A stretch of DNA of 64,000 bases from Myxococcaceae bacterium (GCA_016793095.1 JAEUJQ010000034.1:47814-111813), one strand, 5' to 3'; shown: positions 34,700-43,073, counted from the first letter of the stretch. The notes: a model not told the origin generated them from the sequence alone. Program-made: numbers and translations.

Positions 34700-35842
34700 T
34701 CAGCGGGGGACGAAGACGCGAATCCGGTTGTGGCCCGAGTCCACGACGAAGACGCGCCCCGTCGAGTCCACCGCCAGGCCCCACGGGTTCGACAGCGTGC
34801 CCTTGCCGGGCAGCTCCTCGAGGCGGGTCGCCATGGGCAGCGTCGGGTCCAGCCGCACGACGCGCTGGTTGGCGGTGTCGCTGACGAACACGACGTCGTC
34901 TGGCCCACCGGCGACGCCGAGCGGCGAGTTGAGCGAGAGGTTCAGCGGGGCGCCTGGCGTGCAGCCGCTCCCGAAGAGGGTGGAGACGCGGCAGGCGGCC
35001 GCCGACGGGGTGCTGATGCGACGGATGGCGCAGTTGCCGCGATCGGCGACCAGCAGATCTCCCGACGACGCCAGCGCGACCGCCGCAGGTCCGCGGAAGA
35101 TCGAGCCCTGCGCCGGCCGGCAGCCTGCGAGGTTGAACGAGGCGCCGCAGCAGTAGCTCCGGCCACACGCGCCATCGACGAAGGCGGTGGAGTCTTCCCG
35201 GCCCGCGAGGGTGCCCAGCTCGCGCCGACCCATCACGGCGAAGCGCACGAGCTGGTGCTCGGCGTCGGCGATGTAGACGAGCCCCGCGTCCGAGTCGGCC
35301 CAGAGCCCCATCGGGCCCGCGATGTCGCCCGGCCCGACCGTCCCCGGCCCCGAGTCGTAGCAGCGGCGGAAGCCCATGACGCCCATCGCGCAGGTCCCGA
35401 CGTAGTCGCGCAGGCTGCCCGCGCTGAACTGCTTCACGCACTGCTCGCTGGTGTCGGCGACGTAGACGGTGCCGCGCGCGTCGACGGCCACGCCCCGGGG
35501 ATCCACGAGGCCGCTCGCCACCACCGTGGACACCACCCCGTTCACGTCGATCTTCCGGATCGCGCGGTTGCCGGTGTCGGCGACGTAGAGCTGATCGAGC
35601 GCGTCGATGGCGAGGGCGGTCGGCTGGTTGAACTGAGCCTGCGCCAGGGGCCCGTTCACCAGCCCCGGCGCGCCCGTGCCGGCGAAGTCCTCGAGCACCC
35701 AGGGGCTCTGCGGCTGCCCCGCGTCGAAGCCTGCGTCAGCGATCGTCACGCCGCTGTCCGTCGCGGGCGCCATTCCGGCATCGAAGCCGCCCGTGGGCAC
35801 GCACGCCGAAGCCAGCGCGAGCAGGGCGACGAGGCGGCTCAC
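34700..35842 (-). CDS. NHL-repeat lipoprotein
   Basis: This is a 380-residue predicted lipoprotein with lipobox ASAC after a short signal. The mature part is a six-bladed NHL-type beta-propeller. Repeats contain PTALAIDALDQLYVADTGNRAIRKI-type segments at roughly 60-residue spacing. Inserted Cys pairs such as SYCCGASFNLAGC lie within loops. NHL propellers bind proteins, RNA or glycans. Here the lipoprotein signal places it in the envelope. The GTG start has GGGAGG four bases upstream and overlaps the preceding gene's stop as GTGA. It is a tandem paralogue of that gene. Confidence 0.84.
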   Translation of the reverse strand: MSRLVALLALASACVPTGGFDAGMAPATDSGVTIADAGFDAGQPQSPWVLEDFAGTGAPGLVNGPLAQAQFNQPTALAIDALDQLYVADTGNRAIRKIDVNGVVSTVVASGLVDPRGVAVDARGTVYVADTSEQCVKQFSAGSLRDYVGTCAMGVMGFRRCYDSGPGTVGPGDIAGPMGLWADSDAGLVYIADAEHQLVRFAVMGRRELGTLAGREDSTAFVDGACGRSYCCGASFNLAGCRPAQGSIFRGPAAVALASSGDLLVADRGNCAIRRISTPSAAACRVSTLFGSGCTPGAPLNLSLNSPLGVAGGPDDVVFVSDTANQRVVRLDPTLPMATRLEELPGKGTLSNPWGLAVDSTGRVFVVDSGHNRIRVFVPR

Positions 35843-37056
35843 CGGACCTCCCACGAGACGAGGCGGATGCGGTGGTTCAAGGTGTCGGCGACGAAGACGC
35901 GACCGCGGCTGTCGATGGCGATGCCGTACGGCGTGTTGAACTGCGCCTGGCCCGCGGCCCCATCGAGGAAGCCCTTCGTCGTGCCGGCGAGCGGCGTCAG
36001 TACCCCGGTCTCGCTCATGAGGGCGATGCGATGGTTCCCGGTGTCGGCAGCGACGGCGAAGCCAGCGAGCGGGCCGCGCCCGGCCACCACCCCGAACGCG
36101 TTGCGAAGGATGCCCTGCGTGTTCTCCGACACGAACATGGGGCAGCCCGAGCGCCCGACGGTGGCGACGGCGCAGCCCGGCGTCACGCTCACCCGGCGGA
36201 GCGCGCAGTTGTAGACGTCGGTCACCCACAGCACGCCCGGCGAGGCGACCGCGAGGCCGGCCGGGCCGGAGAACGTGGCGCCCGACGGCGACCCGGTGCA
36301 GCCGCTGTCGTAGCCGCAGGTGCCATCGGCCAGCACCGCCGAACCGAAGCCCTGACCGGCGAGCACGCCCCCGGTCCCGCCGCGCACGTTCACCCAGCGG
36401 ACGTGGTTCGCCGAGGTCTCGGTCGCGTAGAGGAACGGATCTGCCCAGGCGAGGCCGAGCGGGCGGGACAGGCGCACCGGGTTCGGCGAGTTGAGGCACT
36501 CATTCGATTGCTGCGAGCACTGGCCAGCGGCGACCGACACCTGGCCTGCTGGCGTCACCCGCATGATGCAGTTTCTCCCCGTGTTCGCGACGTACAGGTT
36601 GTCGGCCTCGTCGAAGGCCAGGCCGTTCGGATCGTCGAGCGCGGTGCCTCCGCAGGGGATGGCCGCCGCGGCGAAGGTGCTCACGTTGCCGTCGGCGTCG
36701 ATGCGGCGAATGCAGTTGTTCGCGCTGTCAGCGACGAAGAGCGCGCCGGTCGAGTCGAACGCGAGCCCCGAAGGTGAGTTGAGCTGCGCGTTCACTCCCT
36801 GCCCGTCCAGGGCGCCCCGCTGGCCGCCCGCGAAGGTCGAGACCGTCCACGTCAGCGCCCCCGCGTCGGAGCTGCCTCCTCCGTCAACGCCGCTCCCCGC
36901 ATCGAGCGCGAGGCTGCCGTACGCCGTGCACCGGTATGCGATGCAGCAGCTCGCGCAGCCGCAGTTCTGATCGGAGACGCACTCCACGCCGAAGGGACTC
37001 GAGATCGTGCACGCCGACGCCAGCAGCAGCGCCGCGCTGACGAGCGGTCTCACCAC
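35839..37056 (-). CDS. NHL-repeat lipoprotein (paralogue)
   Basis: This is a 405-residue predicted lipoprotein (lipobox ASAC, Cys at residue 16). A Cys cluster (CVSDQNCGCASCC) precedes a Gly/Ser/Asp linker and an NHL beta-propeller with blades such as PSGLAFDSTGALFVADSANN and PYGIAIDSRGRVFVADTLNH. It shares layout and blade spacing with the next gene and probably arose with it by tandem duplication. Its GTG start overlaps the stop of the caspase-like gene, so the caspase, NHL and NHL genes are translationally coupled. Confidence 0.84.
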   Translation of the reverse strand: MVRPLVSAALLLASACTISSPFGVECVSDQNCGCASCCIAYRCTAYGSLALDAGSGVDGGGSSDAGALTWTVSTFAGGQRGALDGQGVNAQLNSPSGLAFDSTGALFVADSANNCIRRIDADGNVSTFAAAAIPCGGTALDDPNGLAFDEADNLYVANTGRNCIMRVTPAGQVSVAAGQCSQQSNECLNSPNPVRLSRPLGLAWADPFLYATETSANHVRWVNVRGGTGGVLAGQGFGSAVLADGTCGYDSGCTGSPSGATFSGPAGLAVASPGVLWVTDVYNCALRRVSVTPGCAVATVGRSGCPMFVSENTQGILRNAFGVVAGRGPLAGFAVAADTGNHRIALMSETGVLTPLAGTTKGFLDGAAGQAQFNTPYGIAIDSRGRVFVADTLNHRIRLVSWEVR

Positions 37057-38351
37057 GTGAAGATCGCTCCCAGCGCGAGGGCGGCGGTCAGGCCCATCGA
37101 GATGTCGGACGCGAGCGCCCAGCCGGTGAGCGCGCGTGACTCGTCGGCAGTGAGTGGGCGGGGCAGGGCGCCGTAGTCGTTGCGCAGCGTGAGCGACCGG
37201 CCCCCGGCGATCGCCCAGGCGGTACCGGTCAGCACCGCGGCCCCCGCCACGAACCAGAACGCCGTGCGTGGGTGCACGACGAGCTCCACACCCTTCACGA
37301 AGCCGGCGCTGCGCGGCGAGGCGGCCCAGGTCAGCGTCGAGACGTCGAGCTCGACGCCGGGCTTCACCGTCACCGCGGCGACGTTCAGCTTGTCCGCGAG
37401 CACCTGCTTCACGACGTACTTCCCGGGGACCAGCGCCATCGCCAGGGCGTGCTCGGCGTCGGTGTTGCCCTCAGCGACCACCAGGCGCTCCTGCTCGTCC
37501 ACCACCACGTAGCGCTGCCCGGCGCCCTTCGGCAGCACCAGGCGCGCGGTGGCCTTCGCGGGCCAGCTCATGACGAGATCGCCCTGGCCCTTGAGCTCGT
37601 ACCGGAAGGCGGGCTTCTGGGGCACCAGCGTGGCGGCGGTGTCCACCTCGGTGCGCTGGTGCGCGTAGCGGTACGACTCCGAGAGCGTCACCTGGCCGTC
37701 CTGATCGCCGTCGGCGGCGCCGCGCAGGCCCGAGACGAAGTGGTGCGTGAAGACCGAGCCCTGGAGCGCGCGCGTCTCTTGCGAGAGCTCGTCAGCGCCG
37801 CTCGAGGTCAACACGGCCAGCCCGCGCACGGTCAGCTCGTCCACCACCTTCACGTCGAAGGGCGCCACCGGCCTGCCGCCCTTCGTCGAGAGGATCGCGC
37901 CCGCCTGGCACGCGTCGAACACGCCCACGCGCACGGTGGCCTGGGTGTCGCGCAGCGCCTGGTACAGCTCGTCGAAGCCGAGCGGCTCGCCCCGCAGGTG
38001 CAGCACGCGGCTGTCTGCGTGGCCCGAGTAGTAGACGAACACCAGCGAGGGGCCATCGACGCGCCGCGCGGCCTCCGAGAGCTCCTTGAGCTTGAGGCGC
38101 GCCACCGCCGTGTCGGGGTCCTTCAGCACGGTGACGCGGTCTCTCGGGAACTGCCCCAGCTCCACCAGCACCGCGGCGACGCGCTCCGCGTCGGACTGGG
38201 CGTGACGCAGCGGCTTGTCGTTCTCCCAGCCGAGGTTGGCGCCGATCAGCAGGGCGAAGCGCTCTTCGGCGCGCGCCGCCGGGCCCAGCGCGATCGCGGC
38301 CAGCAGGGCCAGCCGCGCGAGCCTGTGAGTGACGGAGAGCACGGTCACCAC
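37050..38351 (-). CDS. Caspase-family (C14) peptidase with C-terminal membrane helices
   Basis: This is a 433-residue protein with a signal peptide and a caspase-like p20 domain (about residues 28-240). The catalytic His is in YYSGHAD near residue 112 and the Cys in FDACQAG near 149. An adjacent DGDQDGQVTLSE calcium-loop-like motif lies near 216. A PEGA/carboxypeptidase-like beta domain follows (about 260-335), with two hydrophobic helices at the C-terminus. The export signal places the protease domain in the periplasm. It is the third gene after an ECF sigma factor and a DUF4384 membrane protein, suggesting a stress- or signal-regulated proteolytic module. The substrate is unknown. Confidence 0.87.
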   Translation of the reverse strand: MVTVLSVTHRLARLALLAAIALGPAARAEERFALLIGANLGWENDKPLRHAQSDAERVAAVLVELGQFPRDRVTVLKDPDTAVARLKLKELSEAARRVDGPSLVFVYYSGHADSRVLHLRGEPLGFDELYQALRDTQATVRVGVFDACQAGAILSTKGGRPVAPFDVKVVDELTVRGLAVLTSSGADELSQETRALQGSVFTHHFVSGLRGAADGDQDGQVTLSESYRYAHQRTEVDTAATLVPQKPAFRYELKGQGDLVMSWPAKATARLVLPKGAGQRYVVVDEQERLVVAEGNTDAEHALAMALVPGKYVVKQVLADKLNVAAVTVKPGVELDVSTLTWAASPRSAGFVKGVELVVHPRTAFWFVAGAAVLTGTAWAIAGGRSLTLRNDYGALPRPLTADESRALTGWALASDISMGLTAALALGAIFTW

Positions 38352-38409
38352 AGCCGTACCATGCCGTCACGTCCTCGCGGTAGCGGGGAGCCCCCTCGAT
38401 GAGGGGCGC

Positions 38410-39108
38410 TCATTCCTTCATCCACTCGAGCGAGGCGACCGACAGCCCGGCCGCCGACGGCTCGCGACCCTCCTCGAGCTGCTTCATCAGCGGCGCCAGC
38501 TCGAAGGCCTGCTGGCCGAACACCAGCCAGACGGTCTCACGCCCCTTCACGTCGTCGAGGGCGATCGCGGTCTCGAGCAGCGGCTGCTTCGGGTCGAAGG
38601 CCACCGCCCGTGGGCCGTTGAACGGGTGGTACGTCGTGGCCTTGCGCGCGCCGTCGCGGGACAGCACTGCCACGAAGCCGGGCCCGGGCGCGGTCACCTG
38701 GAAGCGCACGGCGTCTCCGGGGCGCACGAGCTGGCCGCGGGTGAGCGTCTCCACCGTCCCGTCAGCGCGCTGCCGGAAGGCCGTGAGCCCCACCGCGCCC
38801 TTCACGCTCGAGTCCGGCTCCTCCACCGGAGGCGCGGCGATGAAGACGAGCAGGCCGGCCGCGAGCGCGACCAGCGGCACCCAGAACATCCACCGCGGCC
38901 GCGCGGGCGCCTCGAGCTTCGCGGCCACGGGCCCCGGCGGCTGCTGAACGAGGAAGGCCGCGGAGTCAGCGCGCAATTCGTCGAGCCGCGCCTTCTCGGC
39001 TGGCGACGAGGCGAGCGCCCGTTCGACGCGCTCCAGCGCTTCACCCGAGAGGTCACCCGCTGCGTAGCGCTCGAGCAGCGCCTGGGGAATGGGCCGCTGG
39101 TCGCTCAT
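38410..39108 (-). CDS. Anti-sigma-like membrane protein with DUF4384 domain
   Basis: This is a 232-residue protein with an N-terminal helical domain (about 1-65) that resembles the cytoplasmic part of anti-sigma factors but lacks the zinc HxxxCxxC motif. One transmembrane helix (about 74-94) precedes a periplasmic DUF4384 domain (VRPGDAVRFQVTA, GFVAVLSRDG). Its ATG overlaps the sigma gene stop as ATGA, with GGAGG upstream. This arrangement strongly suggests it binds and restrains the sigma factor, with the periplasmic domain sensing an envelope signal. Confidence 0.8.
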   Translation of the reverse strand: MSDQRPIPQALLERYAAGDLSGEALERVERALASSPAEKARLDELRADSAAFLVQQPPGPVAAKLEAPARPRWMFWVPLVALAAGLLVFIAAPPVEEPDSSVKGAVGLTAFRQRADGTVETLTRGQLVRPGDAVRFQVTAPGPGFVAVLSRDGARKATTYHPFNGPRAVAFDPKQPLLETAIALDDVKGRETVWLVFGQQAFELAPLMKQLEEGREPSAAGLSVASLEWMKE

Positions 39109-39644
39109 GTCGCCTCCTTCGGCGTCAGGCGTTCGGCGCGCTTCGTCGCGCGAGCCGCGAACGCCGCCAGCGCGCGGCTCACCGTCTTCCGCGAGACGTC
39201 GAGCGTGTCGGCGATCTCCTGCGTGGTGTAGCCCTCGGCGAAGTACAGCAGGGCGCAGGTGAGCGTCTGCTCGTCTTCCCCCTTCGTCAGGAGGGCCAGA
39301 TCGTGCGTGGCCTCGACCCGCGCGGCGCCGTCTTCGGGTGAGGGGAGCTGGAGCGCCGGTCCCTCGTGCTCCTCGTCATGGTGCAGCGGCTGCAGCCGGC
39401 CCGACCAGCGCGCGCGGCGGCGGAGCCGATCGACCGACTGGTAGGTGGCCATCTGGTACAGCACCGTGAAGGCGCTCGCGGCGCCGGTGAGCTTCGCCTC
39501 GAGCTTGAAGTAGCCGAGGAAGACGTCCTGGGTGACGTCGCGCGCCTCGGCCTCGTCGCCCCCGAGCAGCGACTTCGCGCGCCGGAACACCGCCGGAGCG
39601 AAGCGCCGGTAGAGCTCGTCGAAGCGCGCGGTCGCCGGAGCCAT
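39105..39644 (-). CDS. ECF-family RNA polymerase sigma factor
   Basis: This 179-residue sigma factor has region 2 (about 8-75, with DVTQDVFLGYF and ATYQSVDRLRRRARW) and region 4 (about 115-170, with QEIADTLDVSRKTVSRALAAF as the helix-turn-helix). The linker is acidic. There is no region 1 or 3, as in ECF sigma factors. The ATG at 39644 is chosen because it begins the conserved region and has GGGAGG about ten bases upstream. An ATG at 39707 is possible. It heads an operon with the DUF4384 protein, the caspase-like peptidase and NHL lipoproteins, and is divergent from the rhodanese gene 155 bp away. Confidence 0.85.
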   Translation of the reverse strand: MAPATARFDELYRRFAPAVFRRAKSLLGGDEAEARDVTQDVFLGYFKLEAKLTGAASAFTVLYQMATYQSVDRLRRRARWSGRLQPLHHDEEHEGPALQLPSPEDGAARVEATHDLALLTKGEDEQTLTCALLYFAEGYTTQEIADTLDVSRKTVSRALAAFAARATKRAERLTPKEAT

Positions 39645-39799
39645 CGCGGCCGAGCCTCCCAGAGTGCGGGCACCCCAGGCATCAGAAACGACATCGATCG
39701 CCTGCATGTCGGGTGAGTCGAGCGAGCGTGCCGCGCTGGGACTTTTCACTGCTCGACGCGGCAGTTGCGGGGCGGCCCGGACGCACGTACGACCCGCTC

Positions 39800-40192
39800 G
39801 TGCGACGCCTCGTGCTGCTCTCATGGGTGCTGGTGGTGGCTGGCTGCAGGAAGCCCGCGCCGGTCGAGATCGCGGTGGCTGACGCCGCTGCGCGCTTCGC
39901 GGCCAACGAGGCGACGCCCGTGGACGCGAACACGCCTGAGTACCGCGAGGGCGCCGGCTGGATCCCCAACGCGGTGCTGCTCACTGACTTTCACGAGTAC
40001 CCGCTCGCCGAGCTGCCCGCCGACAAGGATCGTCCCCTCGTCTTCTACTGCACGAGTCGAATGTGAACGGCCTCCCATGACGCTGCCGGTCGGGCAGCGC
40101 AAGCCGGGTGGACGAAGGTCGCGGTGATGGCCGAGGGGATGAAGGGGTGGAAGGCCGCCGGACACCCCGTCGACAAGCCGCCCGCGAAGTAG
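39800..40192 (+). CDS. Rhodanese-like lipoprotein with in-frame UGA (candidate selenoprotein)
   Basis: Read through the TGA at 40064-40066, this frame encodes 130 residues. There is a lipoprotein signal with lipobox VAGC (acylated Cys 16), then a rhodanese fold (PEYREGAGWIPNAVLL, LVFYC, VMAEGMKGWKAAGHPVDKP). Cys 84 ends the conserved strand at the canonical catalytic position. The UGA is codon 89, five residues later, where some rhodanese-like proteins carry a second Cys (CxxxxC). Homology-like sequence (TASHDAAGRAA) resumes immediately after it, and the frame ends at TAG 40190. A stem-loop fitting a bacterial SECIS follows the UGA, so selenocysteine insertion is inferred. Conventional reading would stop at residue 88. 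The GTG start at 39800 begins the signal peptide, but the frame is open from 39713. A TGC-to-TGA sequencing error or a nonsense mutation are the alternatives. Confidence 0.75.
40068..40106 (+). promoter_or_regulatory. Candidate bacterial SECIS element
   Basis: The apical stem is a perfect 7 bp, CGCTGCC (40081-40087) with GGCAGCG (40093-40099), closing a GGTCG loop at 40088-40092. A lower stem pairs CGGC (40068-40071) with GCCG (40103-40106) across an asymmetric internal loop of nine and three bases. The loop starts 22 bases after the last base of the TGA. The E. coli fdhF element also has an apical GGUC loop, and bacterial SECIS elements require a G in the first loop positions at roughly this distance. 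The element lies wholly inside coding sequence, as in known bacterial selenoprotein genes. Confidence 0.65.
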
Positions 40193-40273
40193 CCGGGAAC
40201 CGGGCGTGAGCGCTGGTGTCTGTCTCGCCGCCCGTCGTTGAGCGGCGGGCCCCACCTCTCTCCCGGAGTTGCC

Positions 40274-42088
40274 ATGCGTCTGCCCGCGCTCGCGGTGCTG
40301 TGTCTCGTCGCCTGCTCGAAGCCCACTCCTTCCGAGCCCCCGGCCCAGGCCCCGCCCCCCGTCCAGGTGAAGGTCGAGCAGGCCGAGGCGAAGGTGGAAG
40401 CGAAGAAGGCCGAGCCCGAGCACGCCTCGAAATTCGCTCCCGTGCGCCGCGCCGACCCCGCCCTGGCTGCGAAGTCGGCTCCCCCCGACCTGCAGGACGC
40501 GCTCAGGGGCTCCTCAGCGATGGCCGGCGACACGGTCGGGTCGGCCTCAGGCGTCGGTGGGCTCGGCCTGCGAGGCATGGGCGCGGGTGGCGGCGGAAAG
40601 GGGCTGGGCATCGGCTCCGGCGCGGGCGTGCTCGGTGGTCAGACCGTGGCGATGGGAAGGGGCCGGGCGATGATGGGGAAGGGCTCCCCCGGTCACGCGT
40701 TCGGCATGCCGGCTGGCGACTCGTCCACCACCGAGTCCTACGGGGACTACGGCGTCAATGCGTGGATCGAGACGGAGAAGGACCACCTCTCGACCTTCGC
40801 GGCCGACGTCGACACCGCCTCCTACGCGGTCGCGCGAAGGAAGATCCTCGCCGGTGAGCTGCCGCCCCGCGAGTCCGTGCGCGTCGAGGAGTTCGTGAAC
40901 TACTTCCGCTACGCGTACCCACAGCCCGAGGGTGGCGCGCTGGGCGTGACGATGGACGCCGCCCCCTCGCCGTTCTCGCCGGGCAAACACCTCTTGCGCG
41001 TCGGCGTGCAGGGCCGCCGCCTGTCGATCTCGGAGCGCAAGCCGGCGCACCTCACCTTCCTCGTCGACGTCTCGGGCTCGATGCAGTCGCCCGACAAGCT
41101 GCCGCTCGCGAAGCGCGCCCTTCGCATCCTCGTGGACAACCTGCGCGACGGCGACACCGTGGCCCTCGTCACCTACGCCGGCGGCGTGCGCCTGGTGCTG
41201 CCCCACACCGGCATGGAGAAGAAGGCGCAGATCCACGAGGCCATCGAGTCGCTCACCGCGGGCGGCTCCACCGCCATGGCCTCGGGCATCGAGCTGGCCT
41301 ACCAGCAGGCGACGAAGGTGCTCGATGGGCAGTCGCTCTCGCGCGTCGTGATCCTGAGCGACGGCGACGCGAACGTGGGGCCCACCGGCCCGAAGCAGAT
41401 CCTCGAGCTGATCGCCGGCCACGTGAAAGAGGGCGTCACCGTCACCACCGTCGGGTTCGGCATGGGGAACTACAAGGACGACGTGATGGAGCAGTTCGCG
41501 AACAAGGGCAACGGCAACCACGCCTACGTCGACTCGCTGTTCGAGGCGAAGCGCCTCTTCCAGACCGAGCTCGGCGGCACGCTCGAGGTGATCGCCCAGG
41601 ACGTGAAGCTGCAGGTGGACTTCGACCCCGCGCAGGTGAAGCGGTACCGCCTCGTCGGCTACGAGAACCGCGACATCGCCGATCAGGACTTCCGCAACGA
41701 CAAGGTGGACGCGGGCGAGATCGGCTCCGGCCACACGGTGACGGCCCTCTACGAGGTCGAGCTGAAGCCAGGCGCCGGCGCGGGCCTGTGCACGGTGCGG
41801 CTCCGCGCGAAGAAGCCGCGGGGGGTCGAGGCCGCCGAGGCGGCGTTCCCCTTCAAGGCGTCGATGCTGGCGGCGCGCTTCGACGGCACCTCGAAGGACT
41901 TCCGCTTCGCCACGGCGGTGATAGCCGGGGCCGAGGTGTTCCGGCAGAGCGAGCACGCGCGAGGCTGGAGCGTGGACGCGATCATCGAGATCGCCCGGAG
42001 CGCGGCCGGCGAGGACGCGGAGCGGCTCGAGTATGTCTCGCTCCTCCAGGCGGCCCAGCCGGTCGTGGGCGCGATCGCCCGCCGCTGA
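40274..42088 (+). CDS. YfbK-type VWA domain lipoprotein
   Basis: This is a 604-residue predicted lipoprotein (lipobox LVAC). A Pro/Ala/Glu/Lys-rich spacer and a Gly-rich segment (about 95-140) precede a VWF N-terminal-like domain (about 150-245, with FAADVDTASYAVARR). A VWA domain (about 260-430) with the MIDAS motif DVSGS follows, and then a DUF3520-like C-terminal domain (about 430-600). The architecture matches E. coli YfbK and numerous Myxococcota homologues whose function is not established. GGAG lies seven bases before the ATG. It is 81 bp after the rhodanese stop and probably shares its promoter. Confidence 0.87.
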   Translation: MRLPALAVLCLVACSKPTPSEPPAQAPPPVQVKVEQAEAKVEAKKAEPEHASKFAPVRRADPALAAKSAPPDLQDALRGSSAMAGDTVGSASGVGGLGLRGMGAGGGGKGLGIGSGAGVLGGQTVAMGRGRAMMGKGSPGHAFGMPAGDSSTTESYGDYGVNAWIETEKDHLSTFAADVDTASYAVARRKILAGELPPRESVRVEEFVNYFRYAYPQPEGGALGVTMDAAPSPFSPGKHLLRVGVQGRRLSISERKPAHLTFLVDVSGSMQSPDKLPLAKRALRILVDNLRDGDTVALVTYAGGVRLVLPHTGMEKKAQIHEAIESLTAGGSTAMASGIELAYQQATKVLDGQSLSRVVILSDGDANVGPTGPKQILELIAGHVKEGVTVTTVGFGMGNYKDDVMEQFANKGNGNHAYVDSLFEAKRLFQTELGGTLEVIAQDVKLQVDFDPAQVKRYRLVGYENRDIADQDFRNDKVDAGEIGSGHTVTALYEVELKPGAGAGLCTVRLRAKKPRGVEAAEAAFPFKASMLAARFDGTSKDFRFATAVIAGAEVFRQSEHARGWSVDAIIEIARSAAGEDAERLEYVSLLQAAQPVVGAIARR

Positions 42089-42127
42089 ACCCCGGACCGG
42101 GGGCGGTGGCTCTCACCGGCCCCTGCC

Positions 42128-42982
42128 ATGCAGCCCCTCGTCCGCGTCTACGATGCCCTGCACGCCGCGTTCGAGAGCGCGCGGCACCGCCGCTTCCTGG
42201 CCCTGGCGCTCGTCGGGGCCTTCGCGTTGGCCCTGCTGGTGATCGAGCTGGGTCGCCAGGGCGTGCTGGGAGACGCGGTGGCGCGCGCGCTGCCCCGCAG
42301 CCACTTCCACGCCATCGAGTTCGCCTTCATCCTGCTGCTCGCCTACGAGGTGACGGGGCTCGTCTTCGCGCTGGCGCGGTCGGTGGCCAACGCCGCGGGC
42401 AAGCAGTTCGAGATCTTCTCCCTCATCCTGCTGCGCCACTCGTTCGAGCCGTTCGGTGGGTTGGACGAGCCGGTGCGCTGGGAGCAGGCGAAGGAGGCCG
42501 TCGTGCCGATGCTGTCGTACGCGGGCGGCGCGCTGCTGATCTTCGTCGGGCTGGGCTTCTACTACGCGAGCCAGAAGCACCGGCCGCTGTCCGACGACGC
42601 GCAGGATCGCGAGAGCTTCATCGTCGCCAAGAAGGGCATCGCGCTGTTGTTGCTGCTGGTGCTCGCCGGCCTCGCGCTGCGGAGTCTCGCGGGCCTCTTC
42701 GTCGAGCTCCACACGGCGCCGTTCTTCGAGCCCTTCTACACGGTGTTGATCTTCGCTGACGTGCTCGTGGTGCTCATCTCGCTCCGCTACAGCGCGAGCT
42801 ACCACATCGTCTTCCGCAACTCGGGGCTGGCGGTCGCGACCGTGCTGCTGCGGTTGGCGCTGTCGGCCCCACCGCCGTGGGTGTCGCTGCTCGGCGTCGC
42901 GGCGATGGCCTTCGTGCTGGCGTTGTCGGTCGCGTACCATCGCTTCGCGCCCGTGCTGGGGCAGGGCGAGGGCGCGGGCTGA
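42128..42982 (+). CDS. Integral membrane protein, unknown function
   Basis: This is a 284-residue protein with about six transmembrane helices (near 24-44, 60-82, 127-150, 170-192, 205-225 and 240-268). A cytoplasmic loop contains RHSFEPFGGLDEPVRW. No catalytic or transporter signature was recognised. It starts 39 bp after the VWA lipoprotein gene on the same strand and is likely co-transcribed. The ATG follows a GC-rich leader without a clear ribosome site. Confidence 0.75.
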   Translation: MQPLVRVYDALHAAFESARHRRFLALALVGAFALALLVIELGRQGVLGDAVARALPRSHFHAIEFAFILLLAYEVTGLVFALARSVANAAGKQFEIFSLILLRHSFEPFGGLDEPVRWEQAKEAVVPMLSYAGGALLIFVGLGFYYASQKHRPLSDDAQDRESFIVAKKGIALLLLLVLAGLALRSLAGLFVELHTAPFFEPFYTVLIFADVLVVLISLRYSASYHIVFRNSGLAVATVLLRLALSAPPPWVSLLGVAAMAFVLALSVAYHRFAPVLGQGEGAG

Positions 42983-43073
42983 GCGCTCGGCGGAGGCAGA
43001 GGCAGGGACGGGCGTCAGGCTTTTGACGCGGCAACGGGTCGCGTGCGCGGTGGCCGGGGAGTACGTTTGGTGG

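Noticed and set aside
39713..40066. A conventional 117-codon gene ending at the TGA
   Set aside because: Stopping there would remove the C-terminal half of the rhodanese domain, although the downstream frame is intact. A read-through (selenocysteine) interpretation explains the sequence better.
42092..42104. CCCC-GGACC-GGGG hairpin between the VWA lipoprotein and membrane protein genes
   Set aside because: The stem is only 4 bp, too short to support a terminator call.
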